Position numbers and translations under genes: made by a program. A model generated the notes under the pieces. That model was not told where the DNA came from and did no database searches. It saw nothing but the letters and a program-made list of their open reading frames with translations. This document shows positions 1 to 10,300 of a DNA stretch of 64,000 nucleotides, in pieces (the stretch's first letter is position 1; each line of letters starts with the position of its first letter). This DNA comes from Albugo candida (Eukaryota > Oomycota > Peronosporomycetes > Albuginales > Albuginaceae): the NCBI GenBank assembly GCA_905220665.1, contig CAJNAR010000046.1, forward strand, positions 1-64,000, read 5' to 3'.

Positions 1-321
1 TCTTCTTCCGACACTCCTTCCTCACGGTGCTGCGTGTTTTTCACTACGCGCTTGCATGTATTCGTCCCGCTTCGGTAGAGGGAGAACATCTTCATAAGCA
101 CCTGCAACCGAGGTGCGCTGAATGCTTTAGTGAGCATGTCAGCTGCCATCATCTCGGTTGACACATAGATGGGCTTGATAATCCACTTCTCGGCGTAGTC
201 CTTGATAAACTTGAGCTTGATATCGATATGCTTGGCGCGCGCCAAGCTCTCCTCGTTCTCCATTTGGCGGATGGCCGCTTGGTTGTCCATTCCTATTTTC
301 GTGGGCAATTCCCGAACTTCG
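1..321 (-). pseudogene. Ty1/copia retrotransposon pol fragment, C-terminal RNase H
   Basis: Read on the minus strand, a frame of about 107 codons stays open from about 321 to the window start. It carries the C-terminal signature of copia-type RNase H: MDNQAAI (ATG at 288-290), then AKHIDIKLKF (around 209-238), then ADMLTKAF (around 121-147), followed by APRLQVLMKMFSL. In this family the D of DNQ and the D of KHID are usually taken as active-site acidic residues, and the ADMLTK stretch lies close to the polyprotein end. The enzyme degrades the RNA strand of the RNA/DNA hybrid during reverse transcription. The visible part has no stop or frameshift. Reverse transcriptase, integrase and gag, which would lie to the right on this strand, are absent because satellite DNA begins at about 314-321. 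The 3' part and LTR would lie left of position 1. Type assignment is firm; the oomycete attribution is an inference. Confidence 0.85.
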
Positions 322-558
322 CTGTATATATATTCTTGAAAGATTTTTGGTGTACGAAACATTGTGGCAGTGCATACTTCTATTTTTCTTTTAAATAAGG
401 AAAAAGGTGGGTGTTCGTCAACGCTTTGAACACCTACAACACGTATCAAGTTGTAAGATTTCCAAGAATCGTGGGGGAATCCCTGGTGTATATTTCCGAT
501 TTTGTATACCATTAACTATTACTCATGAGTGATGTCGCGTGATAATAGTATTAGGTTG
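314..558. repeat. Truncated edge monomer, mixed B/A character
   Basis: Satellite homology starts inside GAACTTCGCTGTATATATA at about 314, which matches the end of the core plus TA tract. It runs through ATTCTTGAAAGAT (332-344), then jumps over about 140 bp of the B body to TTTTGGTGTACGAAAC. The rest is mostly B-like (AAGGTGGGTG, TCAAGTTGTAAGATTT, CATTAACTATTACTC). However, GAACACCTACAACACGTA at about 428-445 is the A-type text. This is the last monomer before the retroelement and is more divergent than those further in, as is common at satellite edges. Confidence 0.85.
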
Positions 559-968
559 GCAAGACGCTGACAGAAATCTGGCTGAAAAAGTCCACCATTT
601 CAAGACGCAGACGAAATTCACTATATATATCAATAAGTTCAAATCATAGGATTTATTTATCCCACGAGTTCCTCCTATATTTCCTATAACATATATTTTT
701 TTCATATGTGATGAGCAAACATCAAGTATTCTTCATGTCTAAGCACTGGGAGGTTTTGGTTACGAAACATTCGTGTCAGTGCCTAACTCTATTTTCTTTC
801 TGGTAAGGAAAAAGGTGAGTGTTCGTCCAGGCTTAGAACACCTACAACACGTACCGAGTTGACAGATTCCAGCAAGTGTGGAGGAATCCCTGGAGTATTT
901 ACGCGACTTTGTATCCTATTGATTAATATCCATGCGTGATGTCGCCTGATAATACTGTAGCCGGGTTA
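559..968. repeat. Type A monomer following the edge monomer
   Basis: First full-length monomer of the array, 410 bp. It reads TTCATATGTGATGAGC where other A copies have TTCATCATGTG or TTCATTATGTG. Otherwise it is a normal A. Confidence 0.9.
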
Positions 969-1806
969 GCAAGACGCTGACAGAAATCTGGCTGAAAAAG
1001 TCCACCATTTCAAGACGCAGACGAAATTCGCTATATATATATTCTTGAAAGATACCATGACTTTAAATCGTAGGATTTTTTATTTATTCCACGTGTTCCT
1101 CCTATCTTTTGTATAACATATGTTTTTTTCATTATTTGATATTAAAACATCAAGTATTTATTATGTCTTATCACTGAGAGCTTTTGGTGTACGAAACATT
1201 GTGGCTGTGCCTACTTCTATTTTTCTTTTTAATTAGGAAAAAGGTGGGTGTTCGTCGAGGCTTAAAACAGCTCCCAATCCTATCAAGTTGTAAGATTTCC
1301 AAGAATCGTGGAGGAATCCCTGGTGTATATTCCCGATTTTGTATACCATTAACTATTATTCATGAGTGATGTCGAGTGATAATAGAACTAGGTTGGCAAG
1401 ACGCTGACAGAAATCTGGCTGAAAAAGTCCACCATTTCAAGACGCTAACGAAATTCACTATATATATCAATAAGTTCAAATCATAGGATTTATTTATCCC
1501 ACGAGTTCCTCCTATATTTCCTATAACATATATTTTTTTCATCATGTGATGAGCAAACATCAAGTATTCTTCATGTCTAAGCACTGGGAGGTTTTGGTTA
1601 CGAAACATTCGTGTCAGTGCCTAACTCTATTTTCTTTCTGGTAAGGAAAAAGGTGAGTGTTCGTCCAGGCTTAGAACACCTACAACACGTACCGAGTTGA
1701 CAGATTCCAGCAAGTGTGGAGGAATCCCTGGAGTATTTACGCGACTTTGTATCCTATTGATTAATATCCATGAGTGATGTCGCCTGATAATACTGTAGCC
1801 GGGTTA

Positions 1807-1870
1807 GCAAGACGCTGACAGAAATCTGGCTGAAAAAGTCCACCATTTCAAGACGCAGACGAAATTCGCT
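1807..1870. repeat. Conserved 64-bp core shared by A and B (representative)
   Basis: This stretch is nearly identical in A and B monomers across the window, although the rest of the two monomer types has diverged. It contains two direct copies of CAAGACGC, at 1808 and 1849, each followed by (T/A)GAC(A)GAAAT, with starts exactly 41 bp apart. Between them lies TGGCTGAAAAAGTCCACC. Recurrent changes are few: GACACTGACA in the first copy (11962, 28539, 38167, 48977, 51497, 57301, 60230, 62341, 63197), CGCTAACGAAATTCACT in the second copy of many A monomers that directly follow B, and GTTTACC at 59421 and 61101. A role as a protein-binding box is an inference from this conservation. Confidence 0.85.
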
Positions 1871-1878
1871 ATATATAT
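1871..1878. repeat. TA dinucleotide tract at core/body boundary (representative)
   Basis: Every intact monomer has a short (TA)n run directly after the core. It is short in A and longer in B. Its unit number varies: B monomers at 969, 4242, 20623, 45226 and 62341 are two bases shorter than the usual 429 bp here. The later B subtype has GCTAGGTATATA, and 61910 has CTATATTTATATATATTC. This is the main length-variable site in B monomers. Confidence 0.8.
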
Positions 1879-2628
1879 CAATAAGTTCAAATCATAGGAT
1901 TTATTTATCCCACGAGTTCCTCCTATATTTCCTATAACATATATTTTTTTCATCATGTGATGAGCAAACATCAAGTATTCTTCATGTCTAAGCACTGGGA
2001 GGTTTTGGTTACGAAACATTCGTGTCAGTGCCTAACTCTATTTTCTTTCTGGTAAGGAAAAAGGTGAGTGTTCGTCCAGGCTTAGAACACCTACAACACG
2101 TACCGAGTTGACAGATTCCAGCAAGTGTGGAGGAATCCCTGGAGTATTTACGCGACTTTGTATCCTATTGATTAATATCCATGCGTGATGTCGCCTGATA
2201 ATACTGTAGCCGGGTTAGCAAGACGCTGACAGAAATCTGGCTGAAAAAGTCCACCATTTCAAGACGCAGACGAAATTCGCTATATATATCAATAAGTTCA
2301 AATCATAGGATTCATTTATCCCACGAGTTCCTCCTATATTTCCTATAACATATATTTTTTTCATCATGTGATGAGCAAACATCAAGTATTCTTCATGTCT
2401 AAGCACTGGGAGGTTTTGGTTACGAAACATTCGTGTCAGTGCCTAACTCTATTTTCTTTCTGGTAAGGAAAAAGGTGAGTGTTCGTCCAGGCTTAGAACA
2501 CCTACAACACGTACCGAGTTGACAGATTCCAGCAAGTGTGGAGGAATCCCTGGAGTATTTACGCGACTTTGTATCCTATTGATTAATATCCATGCGTGAT
2601 GTCGCCTGATAATACTGTAGCCGGGTTA

Positions 2629-3057
2629 GCAAGACGCTGACAGAAATCTGGCTGAAAAAGTCCACCATTTCAAGACGCAGACGAAATTCGCTATATATAT
2701 ATATTCTTGAAAGATACCATGACTTTAAATCGTAGGATTTTTTATTTATTCCACGTGTTCCTCCTATCTTTTGTATAACATATGTTTTTTTCATTATTTG
2801 ATATTAAAACATCAAGTATTTATTATGTCTTATCACTGAGAGCTTTTGGTGTACGAAACATTGTGGCTGTGCCTACTTCTATTTTTCTTTTTAATTAGGA
2901 AAAAGGTGGGTGTTCGTCGAGGCTTAAAACAGCTCCCAATCCTATCAAGTTGTAAGATTTCCAAGAATCGTGGAGGAATCCCTGGTGTATATTCCCGATT
3001 TTGTATACCATTAACTATTATTCATGAGTGATGTCGAGTGATAATAGAACTAGGTTG
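2629..3057. repeat. Type B monomer (representative, 429 bp)
   Basis: B shares the core with A. It then has a longer TA tract followed by ATTCTTGAAAGATACCATGA, GGATTTTTTATTTATTCCAC, TTATCACTGAGAGCTTTTGG, TTTCTTTTTAATTAGG, GAGGCTTAAAACAGCTCCCA, TCAAGTTGTAAGATTTCC, CCTGGTGTATATTCCCG, and ends AATAGAACTAGGTTG or AATAGTACTAGGTTG. It aligns colinearly with A over its full length, so the two are old relatives and not unrelated insertions. A second B subtype (28949, 50228, 51068, 56888, 58121, 58961, 59801, 60641) has ATTCTTTATG in place of ATTTATTATG and ATAACTTTAAATC in place of ATGACTTTAAATC. Most of these also carry GCTAGGTATATA and TTCCATGTG. Confidence 0.95.
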
Positions 3058-4241
3058 GCAAGACGCTGACAGAAATCTGGCTGAAAAAGTCCACCATTTC
3101 AAGACGCTAACGAAATTCACTATATATATCAATAAGTTCAAATCATAGGATTTATTTATCCCACGAGTTCCTCCTATATTTCCTATAACATATATTTTTT
3201 TCATTATGTGATGAGCAAACATCAAGTATTCTTCATGTCTAAGCACTGGGAGGTTTTGGTTACGAAACATTCGTGTCAGTGCCTAACTCTATTTTCTTTC
3301 TGGTAAGGAAAAAGGTGAGTGTTCGTCAGGCTTAGAACACCTACAACACGTACCGAGTTGACAGATTCCAGCAAGTGTGGAGGAATCCCTGGAGTATTTA
3401 CGCGACTTTGTATCCTATTGATTAATATCGATGAGTGATGTCGCCTGATAATACTGTAGCCGGGTTAGCAAGACGCTGACAGAAATCTGGCTGAAAAAGT
3501 CCACCATTTCAAGACGCAGACGAAATTCGCTATATATATCAATAAGTTCAAATCATAGGATTCATTTATCCCACGAGTTCCTCCTATATTTCCTATAACA
3601 TATATTTTTTTCATCATGTGATGAGCAAACATCAAGTATTCTTCATGTCTAAGCACTGGGAGGTTTTGGTTACGAAACATTCCTGTCAGTGCCTAACTCT
3701 ATTTTCTTTCTGGTAAGGAAAAAGGTGAGTGTTCGTCCAGGCTTAGAACACCTACAACACGTACCGAGTTGACAGATTCCAGCAAGTGTGGAGGAATCCC
3801 TGGAGTATTTACGCGACTTTGTATCCTATTGATTAATATCCATGCGTGATGTCGCCTGATAATACTGTAGCCGGGTTAGCAAGACGCTGACAGAAAATCT
3901 GGCTGAAAAAGTCAAATCATAGGATTTATTTATCCCACGAGTTCCTCCTATATTTCCTATAACATATATTTTTTCATTATGTGATGAGCAAACATCAAGT
4001 ATTCTTCATGTCTAAGCACTGGGAGGTTTTGGTTACGAAACATTCGTGTCAGTGCCTAACTCTATTTTCTTTCTGGTAAGGAAAAAGGTGAGTGTTCGTC
4101 CAGGCTTAGAACACCTACAACACGTACCGAGTTGACAGATTCCAGCAAGTGTGGAGGAATCCCTGGAGTATTTACGCGACTTTGTATCCTATTGATTAAT
4201 ATCCATGCGTGATGTCGCCTGATAATACTCTAGCCGGGTTA
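2629..4241. repeat. Higher-order unit B-A-A-A with a deleted last A
   Basis: Monomer starts: B 2629, A 3058, A 3468, A 3879. The last A is only 363 bp. Its core runs to GCTGAAAAAGT at about 3911 and then joins TCAAATCATAGG, so about 48 bp holding the second core repeat and the TA tract are missing. The join lies at a few bases of matching sequence (GTC). Confidence 0.9.
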
Positions 4242-6310
4242 GCAAGACGCTGACAGAAATCTGGCTGAAAAAGTCCACCATTTCAAGACGCAGACGAAAT
4301 TCGCTATATATATATTCTTGAAAGATACCATGACTTTAAATCGTAGGATTTTTTATTTATTCCACGTGTTCCTCCTATCTTTTGTATAACATATGTTTTT
4401 TTCATTATTTGATATTAAAACATCAAGTATTTATTATGTCTTATCACTGAGAGCTTTTGGTGTACGAAACATTGTGGCTGTGCCTACTTCTATTTTTCTT
4501 TTTAATTAGGAAAAAGGTGGGTGTTCGTCGAGGCTTAAAACAGCTCCCAATCCTATCAAGTTGTAAGATTTCCAAGAATCGTGGAGGAATCCCTGGTGTA
4601 TATTCCCGATTTTGTATACCATTAACTATTATTCATGAGTGATGTCGAGTGATAATAGAACTAGGTTGGCAAGACGCTGACAGAAATCTGGCTGAAAAAG
4701 TCCACCATTTCAAGACGCAGACGAAATTCGCTATATATATCAATAAGTTCAAATCATAGGATTTATTTATCCCACGAGTTCCTCCTATATTTCCCATAAC
4801 ATATATTTTTTTCATTATGTGATGAGCAAACATCAAGTATTCTTCATGTCTAAGCACTGGGAGGTTTTGGTTACGAAACATTCGTGTCAGTGCCTAACTC
4901 TATTTTCTTTCTGGTAAGGAAAAAGGTGAGTGTTCGTCCAGGCTTAGAACACCTACAACACGTACCGAGTTGACAGATTCCAGCAAGTGTGGAGGAATCC
5001 CTGGAGTATTTACGCGACTTTGTATCCTATTGATTAATATCCATGGTGATGTCGCCTGATAATACTGTAGCCGGGTTAGCAAGACGCTGACAGAAATCTG
5101 GCTGAAAAAGTCCACCATTTCAAGACGCAGACGAAATTCGCTATATATATCAATAAGTGCAAATCATAGGATTTATTTATCCCACGAGTTCCTCCTATAT
5201 TTCCTATAACATATATTTTTTTCATCATGTGATGAGCAAACATCAAGTATTCTTCATGTCTAAGCACTGGGAGGTATTGGTTACGAAACATTCGTGTCAG
5301 TGCCTAACTCTATTTTCTTTCTGGTAAGGAAAAAGGTGAGTGTTCGTCCAGGCTTAGAACACCTACAACACGTACCGAGTTGACAGATTCCAGCAAGTGT
5401 GGAGGAATCCCTGGAGTATTTACGCGACTTTGTATCCTATTGATTAATATCCATGCGTGATGTCGCCTGATAATACTGTAGCCGGGTTAGCAAGACGCTG
5501 ACAGAAATCTGGCTGAAAAAGTCCACCATTTCAAGACGCAGACGAAATTCGCTATATATATCAATAAGTTCAAATCATAGGATTCATTTATCCCACGAGT
5601 TCCTCCTATATTTCCTATAACATATATTTTTTCATTATGTGATGAGCAAACATCAAGTATTCTTCATGTCTAAGCACTGGGAGGTTTTGGTTACGAAACA
5701 TTCGTGTCAGTGCCTAACTCTATTTTCTTTCTGGTAAGGAAAAAGGTGAGTGTTCGTCCAGGCTTAGAACACCTACAACACGTACAGAGTTGAAAGATTC
5801 CAGCAAGTGTGGAGGAATCCCTGGAGTATTTACGTGACTTTGTATCCTATTGATTAATATCCATGCGTGATGTCGCCTGATAATACTGTAGCCGGGTTAG
5901 CAAGACGCTGACAGAAATCTGGCTGAAAAAGTCCACCATTTCAAGACGCAGACGAAATTCGCTATATATATCAATAAGTTCAAATCATAGGATTCATTTA
6001 TCCCACGAGTTCCTCCTATATTTCCTATAACATGTATTTTTTTCATCATGTGATGAGCAAACATCAAGTATTCTTCATGTCTAAGCACTGGGAGGTTTTG
6101 GTTACGAAACATTCGTGTCAGTGCCTAACTCTATTTTCTTTCTGGTAAGGAAAAAGGTGAGTGTTCGTCCAGGCTTAGAACACCTACAACACGTACCGAG
6201 TTGACAGATTCCAGCAAGTGTGGAGGAATCCCTGGAGTATTTACGCGACTTTGTATCCTATTGATTAATATCCATGCGTGATGTCGCCTGATAATACTGT
6301 AGCCGGGTTA
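4242..6310. repeat. Higher-order unit B-A-A-A-A
   Basis: Monomer starts: B 4242 (427 bp), A 4669, A 5079, A 5490, A 5900. The monomer at 4669 reads CCATGGTGATG near 5041, one base shorter than CCATGCGTGATG elsewhere. Confidence 0.9.
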
Positions 6311-7149
6311 GCAAGACGCTGACAGAAATCTGGCTGAAAAAGTCCACCATTTCAAGACGCAGACGAAATTCGCTATATATATATATTCTTGAAAGATACC
6401 ATGACTTTAAATCGTAGGATTTTTTATTTATTTCACGTGTTCCTCCTATCTTTTGTATAACATATGTTTTTTTCATTATTTGATATTAAAACATCAAGTA
6501 TTTATTATGTCTTATCACTGAGAGCTTTTGGTGTACGAAACATTGTGGCTGTGCCTACTTCTATTTTTCTTTTTAATTAGGAAAAAGGTGGGTGTTCGTC
6601 GAGGCTTAAAACAGCTCCCAATCCTATCAAGTTGTAAGATTTCCAAGAATCGTGGAGGAATCCCTGGTGTATATTCCCGATTTTGTATACCATTAACTAT
6701 TATTCATGAGTGATGTCGAGTGATAATAGAACTAGGTTGGCAAGACGCTGACAGAAATCTGGCTGAAAAAGTCCACCATTTCAAGACGCTAACGAAATTC
6801 ACTATATATATCAATAAGTTCAAATCATAGGATTTATTTATCCCACGAGTTCCTCCTATATTTCCTATAACATGTATTTTTTTCATCATGTGATGAGCAA
6901 ACATCAAGTATTCTTCATGTCTAAGCACTGGGAGGTTTTGGTTACGAAACATTCCTGTCAGTGCCTAACTCTATTTTCTTTCTGGTAAGGAAAAAGGTGA
7001 GTGTTCGTCCAGGCTTAGAACACCTACAACACGTACCGAGTTGACAGATTCCAGCAAGTGTGGAGGAATCCCTGGAGTATTTACGCGACTTCGTATCCTA
7101 TTGATTAATATCCATGAGTGATGTCGCCTGATAATACTGTACTCGGTTA
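6311..7149. repeat. Higher-order unit B-A (839 bp)
   Basis: Monomer starts: B 6311, A 6740. The A tail is ACTGTACTCGGTTA, where most A copies have ACTGTAGCCGGGTTA. Confidence 0.9.
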
Positions 7150-9051
7150 GCAAGACGTTGACAGAAATCTGGCTGAAAAAGTCCACCATTTCAAGACGCA
7201 GACGAAATTCGCTATATATATATATTCTTGAAAGATACCATGACTTTAAATCGTAGGATTTTTTATTTATTCCACGTGTTCCTCCTATCTTTTGTATAAC
7301 ATATGTTTTTTTCATTATTTGATATTAAAACATCAAGTATTTATTATGTCTTATCACTGAGAGCTTTTGGTGTACGAAACATTGTGGCTGTGCCTACTTC
7401 TATTTTTCTTTTTAATTATGAAAAAGGTGGGTGTTCGTCGAGGCTTAAAACAGCTCCCAATCCTATCAAGTTGTAAGATTTCCAAGAATCGTGGAGGAAT
7501 CCCTGGTGTATATTCCCGATTTTGTATACCATTAACTATTATTCATGAGTGATGTCGAGTGATAATAGAACTAGGTTGGCAAGACGCTGACAGAAATCTG
7601 GCTGAAAAAGTCCACCATTTCAAGACGCTAACGAAATTCACTATATATATCAATAAGTTCAAATCATCAGAAGATTATATTTATCCCCCTTACGAAGTTC
7701 CTTCCTATATATTTCCCTATAACATATATTTTTTTCATCATGTGATGAGCAAACATCAAGTATTCTTCATGTCTAAGCACTGGGAGGTTTTGGTTACGAA
7801 ACATTCGTGTCAGTGCCTAACTCTATTTTCTTTCTGGTAAGGAAAAAGGTGAGTGTTCGTCCAGGCTTAGAACACCTACAACACGTACCGAGTTGACAGA
7901 TTCCAGCAAGTGTGGAGGAATCCCTGGAGTATTTACGCGACTTCTGTATGCCTTTATTGTATTAAGTATAGAACGAAATTGATGATGTCGCACTTGACCC
8001 TTCCAATGACCTGTAAAGCCGGTCGTGTTCAGAACGACACCAGAGACGGCTGACAGAAATCTGGCCGCTGATAAAAGTCCCCATTTCAAAGTAGGCAGAC
8101 GATATATCGCTTACTTCGATTTAGCCCTTCCCAATTATATCCCAATTCCAGACTTTCAAATACTATAGGATTCGCTTGAAAATTTATTCCCCACTCGCCC
8201 AGTCCGTGGTCACCTATATTTCATCATATAACATGTATTTTTTTCGATGCTAAATTGTGTATGACACCCGAACAAAATACATCCCCAAGTATTCTTTGGC
8301 TCCTCTGATGTCAAGCATCTGGGAGGTGTCAATATGGTAATTATACGAAAACACTCTCCGTGTCAAAGTGCCTAAAACTCTAATTTTTCTTTCTCGTTAA
8401 CCGGAAAAAAAGGTGAAGTGGTGTCGTCCAGGCTGCTGTTTTTAGAAACCCATATAACTAAAACACGTACGAGTTGGACCCAAGATCCGTTACCAGCAAA
8501 GATACTTGAACACCTACAACACGTACCGAGTTGACAGATTCCAGCAAGTGTGGAGGAATCCCTGGAGTATTTACGTGACTTTGTATCCTATTGATTAATA
8601 TCCATGCGTGATGTCGCCTGATAATACTGTAGCCGGGTTAGCAAGACGCTGACAAAAATCTGGCTGAAAAAGTCCACCATTTCAAGACGCAGACGAAATT
8701 CGCTATATATATCAATAAGTTCAAATCATAGGATTCATTTATCCCACGAGTTCCTCCTATATTTCCTATAACATATATTTTTTTCATCATGTGATGAGCA
8801 AACATCAAGTATTCTTCATGTCTAAGCACTGGGAGGTTTTGGTTACGAAACATTCGTGTCAGTGCCTAACTCTATTTTCTTTCTGGTAAGGAAAAAGGTG
8901 AGTGTTCGTCCAGGCTTAGAACACCTACAACACGTACCGAGTTGACAGATTCCAGCAAGTGTGGAGGAATCCCTGGAGTATTTACGCGACTTCGTATCCT
9001 ATTGATTAATATCCATGCGTGATGTCGCCTGATAATACTGTAGCCGGGTTA
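7150..9051. repeat. Unit B-A-A-A containing insertion-rich, probably uncorrected sequence
   Basis: Monomer starts: B 7150, A 7579, A about 8040, A 8641. The first A has scattered insertions at 7667-7712, is normal to about 7943, and then becomes insertion-rich. The second A is recognisable throughout but inflated by many small insertions. Clean sequence resumes at about 8508 with GAACACCTACAACACG. That stretch had already been covered in noisy form from about 8445, so some 50 bp appear twice. Confidence 0.85.
7667..8507. other. Likely sequencing/assembly artefact within the array
   Basis: Landmarks of an A monomer occur in the right order (CTGACAGAAATCTGG at about 8050, CATGTATTTTTTTC, GTATTCTTT, GGGAGGT, GTGTCAAAGTGCC, CCAGCAAAG). 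They are separated by many extra single bases and short insertions, while losses are rare. An insertion-rich, substitution-poor pattern confined to about 850 bp among near-identical copies is typical of raw single-molecule reads that were not polished. Both the inflated spacing and the repeated overlap at 8508 fit a patched join. No gene call should be based on this stretch. Confidence 0.75.
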
Positions 9052-10300
9052 GCAAGACGCTGACAGAAATCTGGCTGAAAAAGTCCACCATTTCAAGACG
9101 CAGACGAAATTCGCTATATATATATATTCTTGAAAGATACCATGACTTTAAATCGTAGGATTTTTTATTTATTCCACGTGTTCCTCCTATCTTTTGTATA
9201 ACATATGTTTTTTTCATTATTTGATATTAAAACATCAAGTATTTATTATGTCTTATCACTGAGAGCTTTTGGTGTACGAAACATTGTGGCTGTGCCTACT
9301 TCTATTTTTCTTTTTAATTAGGAAAAAGGTGGGTGTTCGTCGAGGCTTAAAACAGCTCCCAATCCTATCAAGTTGTAAGATTTCCAAGAATCGTGGAGGA
9401 ATCCCTGGTGTATATTCCCGATTTTGTATACCATTAACTATTATTCATGAGTGATGTCGAGTGATAATAGAACTAGGTTGGCAAGACGCTGACAGAAATC
9501 TGGCTGAAAAAGTCCACCATTTCAAGACGCTAACGAAATTCACTATATATATCAATAAGTTCAAATCATAGGATTTATTTATCCCACGAGTTCCTCCTAT
9601 ATTTCCTATAACATATATTTTTCATTATGTGATGAGCAAACATCAAGTATTCTTCATGTCTAAGCACTGGGAGGTTTTGGTTACTAAACATTCGTGTCAG
9701 TGCCTAACTCTATTTTCTTTCTGGTAAGGAAAAAGGTGAGTGTTCGTCCAGGCTTAGAACACCTACAACACGTACCGAGTTGACAGATTCCAGCAAGTGT
9801 GGAGGAATCCCTGGAGTATTTACGCGACTTTGTATCCTATTGATTAATATCCATGCGTGATGTCGCCTGATAATACTGTATCCGGGTTAGCAAGACGCTA
9901 ACAGAAATCTGGCTGAAAAAGTCCACCATTTCAAGACGCAGACGAAATTCGCTATATATATCAATAAGTTCAAATCATAGGATTTATTTATCCCACGAGT
10001 TCCTCCTATATTTCCTATAACATATATTTTTTTCATTATGTGATGAGCAAACATCAAGTATTCTTCATGTCTAAGCACTGGAAGGTTTTGGTTACGAAAC
10101 ATTCGTGTCAGTGCCTAACTCTATTTTCTTTCTGGTAAGGAAAAAGGTGAGTGTTCGTCCAGGCTTAGAACACCTACAACACGTACCGAGTTGACAGATT
10201 CCAGCAAGTGTGGAGGAATCCCTGGAGTATTTACGCGACTTCGTATCCTATTGATTAATATCCATGCGTGATGTCGCCTGATAATACTGTAGCCGGGTTA
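9052..10300. repeat. Higher-order unit B-A-A (1249 bp)
   Basis: Monomer starts: B 9052, A 9481, A 9890. The A at 9481 is two T short in the poly-T block and reads GGTTACTAAACATTC. The A at 9890 has CGCTAACAG in the first core repeat. Confidence 0.9.

Larger units (their letters stand above)
1807..2217. repeat. Type A monomer (representative, 411 bp)
   Basis: A monomer opens with the shared core. After the TA tract it continues ATCAATAAGTTCAAATCATAGG, a poly-T block before CATCATGTGATGAGC or CATTATGTGATGAGC, GGTTTTGGTTACGAAACATTC, TTTCTGGTAAGGAAAAAGGTG, GAACACCTACAACACGTACC, CCTGGAGTATTTACGCGAC, and ends AATACTGTAGCCGGGTTA. Most of the roughly 104 A copies differ from this one at only a few positions, and lengths of 409-412 bp arise mainly from the poly-T block. 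Recurrent variants are GATTCATTTA versus GATTTATTTA, CATGTATT versus CATATATT, ATTCCTGTC versus ATTCGTGTC, and ACTCTAG versus ACTGTAG in the tail. Confidence 0.95.
969..2628. repeat. Higher-order unit B-A-A-A
   Basis: Monomer starts: B 969, A 1396, A 1807, A 2218. The A directly after B has CGCTAACGAAATTCACT in its core; the other two have CGCAGACGAAATTCGCT. Confidence 0.9.

Noticed and set aside
139..375. 78-aa minus-strand frame across the copia/satellite junction
   Set aside because: It is in a different frame from the copia RNase H signature, which explains the same DNA far better.
1804..2019. Recurring 71, 72 and 82-aa minus-strand open frames as small proteins
   Set aside because: They run across monomer borders or through the core and TA tract, differ in length with the neighbouring monomer type, and show no domain or translation-start context. 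They are by-products of the repeat.
2846..3031. Recurring 61-aa plus-strand open frame in B monomers as a gene family
   Set aside because: It recurs only because the monomer recurs. It is broken by a stop in several B copies (10301, 46475, 52730, 56054), has no recognisable domain, and the DNA varies without codon bias.
3879..4241. Insertion of a mobile element at irregular monomers
   Set aside because: All irregular monomers are explained by deletions, chimeras or noise within satellite text; no foreign sequence or target duplication is seen.
7559..8089. Longer open frames at 7559-7840 (plus) and 7823-8089 (minus)
   Set aside because: They arise from frame shifts in the insertion-rich patch and do not exist in normal monomers.
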